From contig CACAIR010000003.1 in assembly GCA_902532565.1 (NCBI GenBank), forward strand, positions 21,144 to 85,143: a stretch of 64,000 bases of DNA, in the 5' to 3' direction. The notes beneath the pieces were generated by a model. It searched no databases. It saw nothing but the letters and a program-made list of their open reading frames with translations, and was not told the origin of the DNA. Below are positions 36,305-45,550 of the stretch, piece after piece (position 1 is the stretch's first letter; each line of letters opens with the position of its first letter). The position numbers were made by a program, and so were the translations under genes. Origin of the DNA: an uncultured Pelagibacteraceae bacterium (lineage in GTDB: Bacteria; Pseudomonadota; Alphaproteobacteria; Pelagibacterales; Pelagibacteraceae).

Positions 36305-37375
36305 ATGAAAAATGATTTCAAAAATAAAATAATAAATGGAGATAGTCTCGAGGAATTAAAAAAAATTCCACGTGAAACTTTTAATTTAATTTTTGCTGAT
36401 CCTCCTTACAACTTACAATTAAAAAGCGAATTAACTAGACCCGATAGATCAAAGGTTAGTGCGGTAAATGATAAATGGGATCAATTTGAAAATTTTAAAA
36501 AATATGATGATTTCACTTATGAATGGCTTAGTGAATGTAAAAGAATTTTAAAAAAAGATGGAGCTATTTGGGTTATAGGAAGTTACCATAATATTTTTAG
36601 AGTTGGCACAGCAATCCAAAATTTAGGTTTCTGGATTTTAAACGATGTCATTTGGAATAAAAACAATCCTATGCCAAACTTTAGAGGGACACGTTTTACT
36701 AACGCTCATGAAACTTTAATATGGGCTTCTAAAAGTGAAAAATCAAAATACACATTCAATTATCAATCTTTAAAATGTTTAAATGATGATTTGCAAATGA
36801 GATCTAATTGGGATCTTCCAATATGCAATGGTTCGGAAAGACTTAAAAAGGATGGAAAAAAAATTCACTCTACACAAAAACCAGAAGCATTATTACATAG
36901 AATTTTACTAGCTACATCTAATAAAAATGACCTAATACTTGATCCTTTTTTAGGATCAGGAACAACAGCTACAGTAGCAAAAAAATTAGGAAGAAATTAT
37001 TTTGGAATAGAGAAAGAAAAAAATTATTTTAAAGCTGCTGAGCAACGCATAAAGGCCACAAAGCCTATTGAAGATGATTTATTAGATACGCTTAAAAATA
37101 ATAGATCAAAACCAAGAATTCCTTTTGGTTCATTAGTAGAGCTTGGAATAATTAAACCTGGAACTAATATTTTTGATAATAAAAAAAAAATAACAGCCAG
37201 AATTATGGCTGATGGCAGTATAAAAAATAATCAAGCAGAGGGTTCTATACACAAAGTTGCAGCTACTATTTTAGGAGCTGAAAGTTGCAATGGGTGGACT
37301 TTTTGGCACTGTGATATAAATGGACAAACTTATCCTATTGATTATCTAAGACAAAGATTAATTTCTAAAAATTAA
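36305..37375 (+). CDS. ccrM: adenine-specific DNA methyltransferase, CcrM-like (GANTC)
   Basis: DPPYNLQL, DPFLGSGTTATVAKKLGRNYFGIE, C-terminal RAMA domain GWTFWHCDINGQTYPIDYLRQRL. Confidence 0.93.
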   Translation: MKNDFKNKIINGDSLEELKKIPRETFNLIFADPPYNLQLKSELTRPDRSKVSAVNDKWDQFENFKKYDDFTYEWLSECKRILKKDGAIWVIGSYHNIFRVGTAIQNLGFWILNDVIWNKNNPMPNFRGTRFTNAHETLIWASKSEKSKYTFNYQSLKCLNDDLQMRSNWDLPICNGSERLKKDGKKIHSTQKPEALLHRILLATSNKNDLILDPFLGSGTTATVAKKLGRNYFGIEKEKNYFKAAEQRIKATKPIEDDLLDTLKNNRSKPRIPFGSLVELGIIKPGTNIFDNKKKITARIMADGSIKNNQAEGSIHKVAATILGAESCNGWTFWHCDINGQTYPIDYLRQRLISKN

Positions 37376-38514
37376 CTTTTATAAATTTTACCCAAATAAC
37401 TTTGTAAAAATTTTTTATTATTAGTTAAAAGTTTTAAAAAAAAATTTCTAATTATGACCATAATTGGATTTGATAAATGGAAGACAAATTGATTGAAATT
37501 AGATCTGCTGTTAATCATTTTTACTCTCTTTAATCTGATATCATAAAAATTATTATTATCTATTAAACATTCATATAATTCATTAGCTCCCTCAATTGAT
37601 TGGGAAGCTCCTTGTGCAAATGAAGGTGAAAAAGCAAAAAAAGCATCTCCTACAAGGAATATATTTTTTGGAGGACTATATAAATTTTTACTTACAAATA
37701 TTGGGAATAATTTAATATTTTGAAGACTTTCCAAAAAACTTTGAGAAACTTTTTGAGATAATTCAAATTTAATATTTTTTATAAAAGAACTCTCGGTAAA
37801 AAAATTATATTTCTCTTGCTCATTTGAATTTAATTTATGTTTTAAAATGCCAATAAAATTTAAATTTTTATCATTATTAATTGGATAAACAACATAATGA
37901 AAATTCGGTCCTAAAAACAAAGAAACATTTTCTTCATTTATATTTTGAAGATTTTCTCTCGATATACTGGCCCTAATAGCAATCGTATCATTGTAAATTG
38001 GTTTTGATTTATTGGTTGAAATTAATAACTTCCCCTTAGAAAACACACCGTCTGAAATAATTAAATAATCACAAGTTATTTTATTTTTATCAAATATTAA
38101 TTTTATTGAATCTTTATCATAATCAATCTGTTCAATACTGTGGTTATATTTAATTATATCTTCGTCCAGTTGTCTTTTTAAAAATTGAAGTAATTTTGAT
38201 CTTTTCAATGTTGTGTATTTACAATCTTCAGAATTAAATTTTGAAATGTTTAAATCACAAATTTTTTTTGAATTTTTAATTTCATAAAAATCAATTTTTT
38301 TTGGATTAAATTTTTCTTCTTCAGTGAGAGAAGTAAAGCCTATTTTGTTTAAAAGCTTTACGCTATTTACAGACAACTGAATTCCATAGCCTTCATCTAT
38401 TTCTATTGAATTTCTTTTTTCATAAATCGTAACTTGATAATCCTTATGATCTTTGAATAAATTGGCAATATATAAACCAGAAATTCCAGCACCAATTATT
38501 GATATTTTTTTCAT
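37372..38514 (-). CDS. FAD-dependent monooxygenase (UbiH/PHBH-like)
   Basis: ISIIGAGISGLYIANLF, VGDAFFAFSPSFAQGASQSIEGA. Confidence 0.85.
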   Translation of the reverse strand: MKKISIIGAGISGLYIANLFKDHKDYQVTIYEKRNSIEIDEGYGIQLSVNSVKLLNKIGFTSLTEEEKFNPKKIDFYEIKNSKKICDLNISKFNSEDCKYTTLKRSKLLQFLKRQLDEDIIKYNHSIEQIDYDKDSIKLIFDKNKITCDYLIISDGVFSKGKLLISTNKSKPIYNDTIAIRASISRENLQNINEENVSLFLGPNFHYVVYPINNDKNLNFIGILKHKLNSNEQEKYNFFTESSFIKNIKFELSQKVSQSFLESLQNIKLFPIFVSKNLYSPPKNIFLVGDAFFAFSPSFAQGASQSIEGANELYECLIDNNNFYDIRLKRVKMINSRSNFNQFVFHLSNPIMVIIRNFFLKLLTNNKKFLQSYLGKIYKS

Positions 38515-39497
38515 TTTTGACTTTCTAAAAACTTTACTATCTTTTTTGTAAATGTTGGTAGTATATAAGTTTGAAGCTTTGTTGGATCAATCCAATAATT
38601 ATTTTTATTTGAATTATATTTATTTTTATATTCAATTTTAATATTCATGCTCATATTAGACATTTTTAAATTTAAATCTTTATCAAAATTTTTAGGAGTA
38701 TTTAATTCTTCCATGGGGAAAATATTTAAATTTTTCAAAAAATTAAATTTGTTATTTTTGATTAATAAATAGTGATTATTTTTTTTATAAACATTTAGTT
38801 TGTAGAAAGTTTCTTTATCTTTTTTTTTTAATTTTACTAAGTCAAAATTTTTATTTTTAAATGATTTGCATTTTTTTACTAATGGACACTTCTTACAATT
38901 AGGACCAACAGGTTTACAAATTAATGCTCCTAATTCCATTAAAGCTTGAGCATAATCACTGGCCCTTTTGTTAGATGTTCCAAAAATTTTTTTCTTCTTG
39001 TGTAAGTTTTCTTTTTTTATTTGATCTTGTTTTTTTAAAAATAAATATCTCTTAAGCACTCTTTCAATATTACCATCTAGAGGAATTATTGATTCATTAA
39101 ATGCAATTGCTAAAATTGCACTTGCTGTATAATCTCCAATTCCTGGAAGAGACTTTAAATCCAAAAAATTTCTAGGTATTTTTTTATTAAAATTTTTAAC
39201 AACTATTTGAGCGGTTTTTTTTAAATTTCTTACTCTTGAATAGTATCCTAGACCCTCCCAAAGTTTAAATAATTTTCTATCATCATATTTAGATAATTTT
39301 TCAATAGTAGGAATATTTTTTATAAATCTGTTAAAATATGGTATCACAGTTACAACCTGAGTTTGCTGTAACATGAATTCACTTACTAAAGTGTAATATT
39401 CCTTTTTTGTTTGAGAAACATTATTTCTCCAAGGTAAAGATCTTTTATTAATATCATACCATTTAAGAATATTATTTGTTATTATTCTATCTTTCAT
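38511..39497 (-). CDS. mutY: A/G-specific adenine glycosylase (start MKDRIITNN)
   Basis: WRNNVSQTKKEYYTLVSEFMLQQTQVVTVIPYF, LPGIGDYTASAILAIAF, C-x6-C-x2-C-x5-C cluster CKPVGPNCKKCPLVKKC. Confidence 0.94.
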   Translation of the reverse strand: MKDRIITNNILKWYDINKRSLPWRNNVSQTKKEYYTLVSEFMLQQTQVVTVIPYFNRFIKNIPTIEKLSKYDDRKLFKLWEGLGYYSRVRNLKKTAQIVVKNFNKKIPRNFLDLKSLPGIGDYTASAILAIAFNESIIPLDGNIERVLKRYLFLKKQDQIKKENLHKKKKIFGTSNKRASDYAQALMELGALICKPVGPNCKKCPLVKKCKSFKNKNFDLVKLKKKDKETFYKLNVYKKNNHYLLIKNNKFNFLKNLNIFPMEELNTPKNFDKDLNLKMSNMSMNIKIEYKNKYNSNKNNYWIDPTKLQTYILPTFTKKIVKFLESQK

Positions 39498-39986
39498 ATG
39501 CAATTTAAAAATAATACTAAGCAGAGAAACGCCAGCATTCAAGGATTAAGATCTTTCAAAGACACTTTGCCAAAAAACGTGAAAAAAATAATTAATAAAA
39601 AAGGGCATGTATTTTCAGAAACACTTACCAATTGGAAATATTTAGTTGGAAATGAATTATTTAAGATTTGCTACCCAAAGACATTTAAAAATTCAAATAA
39701 ATTTGGAGTCAGCACCTTAGTGATTATGGTTAAGAGAGGACATGAAGTTGACATGGAATATTCAAAAAAAGATATTTTAGATAAAATGAATAGTTTTTTT
39801 GGCTATGCCGTTGTTGAAAAATTAAAATTTAAAAGTTTTGATCATGATCAAAATATTGTTTTTACTGAAGAAAATGATGATAAAAATGAGACAATAAAGA
39901 AATATCAAAACAAAATTAATAACATTAAAAATGAAAAAATTAAAAAATCATTAATTAAGTTTGCAAAAGTATTTAAACAAAAATGA
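39498..39986 (+). CDS. DUF721/DciA-like protein
   Basis: 162 aa; TNWKYLVGNELFKICYPKTF...LVIMVKRGHEVDMEYSKKDILDKMNSFFGYAVVEKLKF resembles DUF721; in mutY-DUF721-dsbA-smc order. Confidence 0.7.
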   Translation: MQFKNNTKQRNASIQGLRSFKDTLPKNVKKIINKKGHVFSETLTNWKYLVGNELFKICYPKTFKNSNKFGVSTLVIMVKRGHEVDMEYSKKDILDKMNSFFGYAVVEKLKFKSFDHDQNIVFTEENDDKNETIKKYQNKINNIKNEKIKKSLIKFAKVFKQK

Positions 39987-40573
39987 AAAAACTAATTTCA
40001 TTCCTTTTTTTTATATTATTAACTAAGATTTCATTTACTAGTGAAGTTAGCTCAAATGAGATTAAAAGAATAATTATTGGTAATAAAGATGCTAAAATAA
40101 GTATTATTGCCTACGAGTCATTGACCTGCAGTCACTGTGCAAGTTTTCATATTGATGTTTTACCAGATCTTAAAAAAGAATATATTGATACAGGTATTGT
40201 AAAAATTGAATTTAGACATTTTCCATTAGATGTTGCTGCTTTTAATGCATCAAAAATAGCACAATGTAAAAATGATGGTAACTCAGGAATTTTAAATAGT
40301 TTATACCTAAATCAATCCAAATGGATCAAAGGAAATACAATTGAGGAGGTTAATGAAAACTTAAAAAATTTTTTACTTTCTGAGGGAATTAAAGTTGATT
40401 TCGATAAGTGCACAACTGATAAAAAAATTGAGGATTTTGTTTTAAATGATCGAATCGAAGGTGTAAAAAAATTCCAAATAAATGCTACTCCTACGATTAT
40501 AATTAATGATAAAAAGTTTGAAAAATCTCTAAATTATAAAAATTTAAAAAAAACTTTAGAAAAACTGATATAA
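39983..40573 (+). CDS. DsbA-like thiol:disulfide interchange protein
   Basis: Signal peptide; YESLTCSHCASFH (CSHC), IEFRHFPLDVAAFNAS, NATPTIIIND. Confidence 0.9.
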   Translation: MKKLISFLFFILLTKISFTSEVSSNEIKRIIIGNKDAKISIIAYESLTCSHCASFHIDVLPDLKKEYIDTGIVKIEFRHFPLDVAAFNASKIAQCKNDGNSGILNSLYLNQSKWIKGNTIEEVNENLKNFLLSEGIKVDFDKCTTDKKIEDFVLNDRIEGVKKFQINATPTIIINDKKFEKSLNYKNLKKTLEKLI

Positions 40574-40581
40574 CTTAGTGC

Positions 40582-43155
40582 ATGGAGTTTAAAAAAATCC
40601 AACTCAATGGATTTAAATCATTTGCTGATAAGACTAATTTTTTAATTGAAAACGGTTTAACTGGAATAGTAGGCCCAAACGGTTGTGGTAAGTCAAATAT
40701 TGTTGAGTCATTAAAATGGGTAATGGGTGAAACCTCTGCTAAAAGCATGAGAGGGTCTGGTATGGAAGATGTTATATTTTCTGGAACTTCAAATAAAACT
40801 TCAAAAAATATAGCCGAGGTATCCATATCAGTCACTAACCCAAGTAATGAAGGTCCAATACAATATAGAGAATTGGACGAGGTAAATGTTAGAAGAAAAA
40901 TAGAAAAAGACAAGGGATCAAAATTTTATATAAATAATAAAGAAGTAAGAGCAAGAGATGCTCAAATGTTTTTTGCTGATCTTTCAACTGGTGCTCACTC
41001 CCCTTCTATCATAAGCCAAGGACGTATTGGTGCTTTAGTTACTGCAAAACCTACTGATCGTCGAGCTATTTTAGAAGAAGCAGCAGGAATCTCTGGACTT
41101 CACGTAAGAAGACATGAAGCTGAATTGCGATTAAGCGCTGCAGAAAATAATTTAAAAAGGGCAGATGAACTGAGAAGACAACAGGAGAGACAATTAGCAA
41201 ATCTTCAAAAACAAGCTGAGGAAGCAACAAAATATAGATTTATTTCTGAAGAAATAAAAAAGATAGAAGCTGGTCTTTTTTATTTAAAACTAATTGAGAT
41301 AGATAAAGAAATTACAATTGAAAATGAAATAAATAATGAGGCCGAGGATGAAGTTGCTGGCTTTAATGAAAAAATTAATGAGTTTGAAAAACAGATAAAA
41401 TTTGAAACAGACAAAATTAATCCACTTAGAGAAAAAAATATAGAAAATTTATCAAAAATTCAAAGATTAAATTTAGAGCTTCAAAGTTTAGATGAAGAAA
41501 ATACCAGAATTGAAAGTGAAATAGAGACTATAAAAAAATCTCTTAACACTTTAGAGGAAGATATATCGAGAGAGAAAGGTATTATAATTGATGCAAACTC
41601 TAATGAAAAACGTTTAAAAGAAGAAAAGAGTGAATTAATCGAGATAGATTCTAAATATTTTGAAACTGAAAAATTATCAAATGATGATCTTGAAACTGCA
41701 AAAAACAACTTAGACGAAAAACAGAAAGAAATTGATGATATAGTTAATAATATAGCTGAAAGTAATTTAAATATTAGCTTAGGACCATTAAATAATGTTA
41801 AAACAACTATTAATAGAGTTAAAGAATTTATTGAAAATAATGAAATAAATCAAGCACTAACACTTTTAGATAGATGCAATATTGAGCTTAATGAATTTTT
41901 AAAAAGTATCAAAGATGAAAAGAGTAGGAGTGAACTTATTGGTATTACTGAAAAATCAAAAAATATTAAAACTCTTCAAAATAAATATGTAGATATATTT
42001 AGTACAAATCAATCAATAAAAAAAGAGTCTATTAAAAGAAATGAAAGAATTAAAACAATTGAAACAGAAGTAAAAAGTTGGCAAAATCTTTTAGTTAATT
42101 CTGAAAAAATGGTTAATGAGTTAACGGAAAGGAAAAATAAATTTAATCAACAATTGGAGCAACTAGAGAATCAACCACGAACACAAGCTGAAAAAAAAGG
42201 TAAAATATCTGAAAACTTAAGAATTTCAGAAAAAGAGAAAAATGAAAATAATATAATTATAAGCGAAACTGACGACAAAATTGAAAATTTAAGAAATGAG
42301 CTAAATAAGATACAAGAACAATCAATACAAATTAGGGAGAGAAAAGCAAGTTCAAGTGCAACAATTGAGGGCCTTAATAAAAGAAAATCTGACTTACTAG
42401 ATAGAATAGGTTCTGATCTGAATTTAACTGAAAATAATATTTTAGAAAATTCAAATTTAAACGGTCTTGAGGAATTACCAAACCATGTTGATCAAGAGGA
42501 TCTGTTGGACAAAAAAAAACAAGAAAGAGAAAAGCTTGGATCTGTAAATCTAAAGGCTGACGAAGAAACAAATAAATATGAAGTTGAAATTAAAAAAATG
42601 GAACAAGACCGTTCTGATTTAGTAACTGCAATTATTAAACTCAAGGAGAGCATTAGTGAACTAAATCAAAAAGGAAGGGAGAGATTAATTGAGGCATTTG
42701 AAAAAGTTAATAGAAAATTTAATGAGGTTTATACAAAATTATTCAATGGGGGTAGCGCAACGTTAGAATTGGTTGACTCTGATGACCCTCTTGAAGCAGG
42801 ACTCGAGATGCTCGTAAGTCCACCTGGAAAGAGATTGCAATCAATCACTTTATTATCTGGGGGCGAACAAGCCTTAACAGCATTATCATTAATTTTTGCT
42901 GTTTTCTTAACTAACCCCTCTCCTATTTGTGTTTTAGACGAAGTTGATGCTCCACTTGATGATGCAAATGTAACAAGATTTTGCAGTCTTCTAGAAGAGT
43001 TAACAAAAATTACAAATACAAAATTTATAATTGTCACGCATCATGCTTTAACTATGTCAAAAATGGATAGACTTTATGGAGTTACTATGCCTGAAAAAGG
43101 AATAAGCCAACTTGTTGCGGTTGATCTACAAAAAGCAGAAAGTATGGTTGCTTAA
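40582..43155 (+). CDS. smc: chromosome partition protein SMC, unusually short (857 aa)
   Basis: Walker A GIVGPNGCGKSNIVESLKWVMGE, ABC signature LLSGGEQALTALSLIFAVF, Walker B CVLDEVDAPLDD, two coiled-coil arms. Confidence 0.93.
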   Translation: MEFKKIQLNGFKSFADKTNFLIENGLTGIVGPNGCGKSNIVESLKWVMGETSAKSMRGSGMEDVIFSGTSNKTSKNIAEVSISVTNPSNEGPIQYRELDEVNVRRKIEKDKGSKFYINNKEVRARDAQMFFADLSTGAHSPSIISQGRIGALVTAKPTDRRAILEEAAGISGLHVRRHEAELRLSAAENNLKRADELRRQQERQLANLQKQAEEATKYRFISEEIKKIEAGLFYLKLIEIDKEITIENEINNEAEDEVAGFNEKINEFEKQIKFETDKINPLREKNIENLSKIQRLNLELQSLDEENTRIESEIETIKKSLNTLEEDISREKGIIIDANSNEKRLKEEKSELIEIDSKYFETEKLSNDDLETAKNNLDEKQKEIDDIVNNIAESNLNISLGPLNNVKTTINRVKEFIENNEINQALTLLDRCNIELNEFLKSIKDEKSRSELIGITEKSKNIKTLQNKYVDIFSTNQSIKKESIKRNERIKTIETEVKSWQNLLVNSEKMVNELTERKNKFNQQLEQLENQPRTQAEKKGKISENLRISEKEKNENNIIISETDDKIENLRNELNKIQEQSIQIRERKASSSATIEGLNKRKSDLLDRIGSDLNLTENNILENSNLNGLEELPNHVDQEDLLDKKKQEREKLGSVNLKADEETNKYEVEIKKMEQDRSDLVTAIIKLKESISELNQKGRERLIEAFEKVNRKFNEVYTKLFNGGSATLELVDSDDPLEAGLEMLVSPPGKRLQSITLLSGGEQALTALSLIFAVFLTNPSPICVLDEVDAPLDDANVTRFCSLLEELTKITNTKFIIVTHHALTMSKMDRLYGVTMPEKGISQLVAVDLQKAESMVA

Positions 43156-43161
43156 GGCTTA

Positions 43162-43437
43162 ATGTCAAAAGATCAGTTCAAAACTCGCTTGCAGATTGCA
43201 AAAAATAAGCTTTCTAGAAAAAATCAAAAAAACAATGGTAAAAATTCCTCATCAATCGGTGCCGCATTTAAGCTAAGCACTGAATTAGTCGCTGCAGTCG
43301 CTGTTGGGACAATTATTGGGTTTATTTTAGACAATACCTTTGGTACTAAGCCATGGTTAATTATAATATTTTTTTTTGTTGGAGTGATTGCAGGCATTAT
43401 TAATGTTGTCAGATCGGCAAAAAATATGCAAAATTAG
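43162..43437 (+). CDS. atpI: AtpZ/AtpI family protein
   Basis: Two TM segments; upstream of atpB. Confidence 0.82.
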   Translation: MSKDQFKTRLQIAKNKLSRKNQKNNGKNSSSIGAAFKLSTELVAAVAVGTIIGFILDNTFGTKPWLIIIFFFVGVIAGIINVVRSAKNMQN

Positions 43438-43446
43438 ATTATTTAT

Positions 43447-44181
43447 ATGGCAGCAAACCCGATGACACAATTCGAAGTTTATCGAATTGGCCCAGAAATT
43501 AAAATTGGTGCGTTTGACATTTCATTTACAAATGCAAGCTTGTTTATGGTTGTTAGCTCGTTTGCAATATTATTAATCTTTAATTTGGGGTCAAAAAAAA
43601 ATTCTCTTTTGCCAAATAAACTTCAGTTATTGGCGGAACTTAGCTATACATTTGTATCCAAAATGATAAATGACACAGCTGGATCTAAAGCAAGGCCATA
43701 TTTTGCTTTTATATTCTCACTATTTATGTTTGTATTGTTCTGCAACATGTTTGGTATGATACCATACACTTTTACTGTAACTAGCCACATAATTGTAACT
43801 TTTATGTTAGCAGCATTCATTTTTATAGGGGTAACAGTTATTGGGTTCATGAAACATGGGCTTGGTTATTTAAAATTGTTTGTTCCAAGTGGAGTGCCGG
43901 CAATTCTACTTCCACTTATAGTTATAATCGAGATAATTTCTTACTTAAGTAGACCAATAAGCTTATCGGTTAGATTATTTGCAAATATGATGGCTGGTCA
44001 TACAATGATGAAAGTTTTTGGAGGTTTTGTGATAAGCCTTGGGATAGTTGGTGGGTGGCTTCCACTGAGTTTTTCAGTTGCTCTAACAGGTTTGGAGATA
44101 TTAGTTGCTTTTCTTCAAGCATATGTTTTTGCAATTTTAACATGCATTTATTTAAACGATGCATTAAATTTACACCATTAA
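43447..44181 (+). CDS. atpB: F0F1 ATP synthase subunit A
   Basis: LSVRLFANMMAGHTMMKV, FLQAYVFAILTCIYLNDA. Confidence 0.97.
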   Translation: MAANPMTQFEVYRIGPEIKIGAFDISFTNASLFMVVSSFAILLIFNLGSKKNSLLPNKLQLLAELSYTFVSKMINDTAGSKARPYFAFIFSLFMFVLFCNMFGMIPYTFTVTSHIIVTFMLAAFIFIGVTVIGFMKHGLGYLKLFVPSGVPAILLPLIVIIEIISYLSRPISLSVRLFANMMAGHTMMKVFGGFVISLGIVGGWLPLSFSVALTGLEILVAFLQAYVFAILTCIYLNDALNLHH

Positions 44182-44199
44182 TTAATATAGGAGGACATA

Positions 44200-44427
44200 A
44201 TGGAATTAGAAGCAGCAAAAATGATTGGTGCAGGATTAGCAGCAATTGCTCTAGCAGGTGCCGGTGTGGGAATTGGAATAATTTTTGGAAATTATTTATC
44301 AGGTGCAATGAGAAATCCATCCGCAGCACAAAAACAATTTCCTAACTTGTTGTTAGGTTTTGCTCTTGCAGAAGCAACTGGTCTTTTTGGATTAGTTGTT
44401 GCATTAATTATTCTTTTTGCATTTTAA
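44200..44427 (+). CDS. atpE: F0F1 ATP synthase subunit C
   Basis: 75 aa; GAGVGIGIIFGNYLSGAMRNPSA, FALAEATGLFGLVVALIILF; RBS-like aggagg upstream. Confidence 0.97.
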   Translation: MELEAAKMIGAGLAAIALAGAGVGIGIIFGNYLSGAMRNPSAAQKQFPNLLLGFALAEATGLFGLVVALIILFAF

Positions 44428-44433
44428 AATTGA

Positions 44434-45024
44434 ATGAGTAAAAAAATATTTTTTCAGCTGTTAATTTTTAACTTTCTTGCAATAAAAAAAGTTTTTGCAG
44501 CTGAAAGTGGAGGTATGCCTCAATTAAACCCTGAATTTTGGGTGTCTCAAATTTTCTGGTTAACTTTAACTTTTGGTATTTTATATGTGGTTTTGTCAAA
44601 AATTATATTACCAAAAATAGGTGCTAATTTAGAATTTAGAAAATCTCAAATTTCAGATAATATTGAGGCTGCAGACAATCAAAGAGAACAAAGTGAAGCT
44701 AAGTTAAAAGAGTACGATGAAATAATTTTTAAAAGTAAAATAGAGGCTAAAAATATTCTTAATCAAGCCAGGGAAAAGGCATTTAAAGATATTAATGCAA
44801 AAAAAGAGGTCCTAGATAAGCAAATCGATAATGAAATTAAAAAAGTGGAGGATGAAATAAATCAATTATTAAAAGATGCTCCTTCCAAAATTAACAAAAT
44901 AGCAATTGATACAGTTTCAGTACTAACTCAAAAATTAATTGGTGCTGAAGTCAATAATAGCAGCATTACAGCAATAGTTGAAGATTTGTCAAAAAGAGAT
45001 GGAGATAAATATTATGGCAATTGA
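44434..45024 (+). CDS. atpG: F0F1 ATP synthase subunit B'
   Basis: N-terminal TM then long charged helix; between atpE and atpF. Confidence 0.88.
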   Translation: MSKKIFFQLLIFNFLAIKKVFAAESGGMPQLNPEFWVSQIFWLTLTFGILYVVLSKIILPKIGANLEFRKSQISDNIEAADNQREQSEAKLKEYDEIIFKSKIEAKNILNQAREKAFKDINAKKEVLDKQIDNEIKKVEDEINQLLKDAPSKINKIAIDTVSVLTQKLIGAEVNNSSITAIVEDLSKRDGDKYYGN

Positions 45025-45511
45025 TTCAACTTTTTGGGTTGCAGTTTCTTTTTTTATTTTCTTTGGAGGTTTAATATATTTAAAAGTACCTCATAAGATT
45101 AATGAAATCTTAAATAAACTTATCTCAGATATTAAAAATGAAATCGATGAAAGTGAAAAGTTAAGAATTGAAGCGAAAACTTTACTAAATGATGCTCAAA
45201 ATAAACTCGATAAAGCAGAGGGTGTAAAAAATGAAATTCTAGAACAGGCAAAAAGAGATAGCAATAGATTGGTTATTGAGCTAAATGATAAATTCCACAA
45301 ATTATCTGATATAAAAAAAAATTTAGCTGAAAATAAGATTAACCAAATGAAAGAGAATGCAATTAAGGAAATTAAAGATGCTTCAGTAAAAATTGCAGTA
45401 GACTCTGTAAAAAAAATTATTACTACATCTATTGATAAATCTAAGTTAGACACTTTGTTCCAAAAAAATTTAGATGAAACTAAGGTGGAGTTAAAAAAAA
45501 TTAACTCATAA
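45014..45511 (+). CDS. atpF: F0F1 ATP synthase subunit B (start MAIDSTFWVAV)
   Basis: TM segment plus charged helix; position in the F0 operon. Confidence 0.9.
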   Translation: MAIDSTFWVAVSFFIFFGGLIYLKVPHKINEILNKLISDIKNEIDESEKLRIEAKTLLNDAQNKLDKAEGVKNEILEQAKRDSNRLVIELNDKFHKLSDIKKNLAENKINQMKENAIKEIKDASVKIAVDSVKKIITTSIDKSKLDTLFQKNLDETKVELKKINS

Positions 45512-45550
45512 TACCCTTACAATTTTCATAAAAAACTATAAATTATTAAG

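Noticed and set aside
40575-40913. 112-aa minus-strand ORF at the start of smc
   Set aside because: Antisense to the SMC Walker A region; shadow of conserved codons.
43970-44345. ORFs at 43970-44329 (-) and 44055-44345 (+) overlapping atpB/atpE
   Set aside because: Out-of-frame with two strongly recognised ATP synthase genes; no RBS or family support.
45512-45550. Promoter upstream of crtI
   Set aside because: TTACAA...TATAAA spacing is about 14 nt; too weak to call, so the 39-nt gap is left unannotated.
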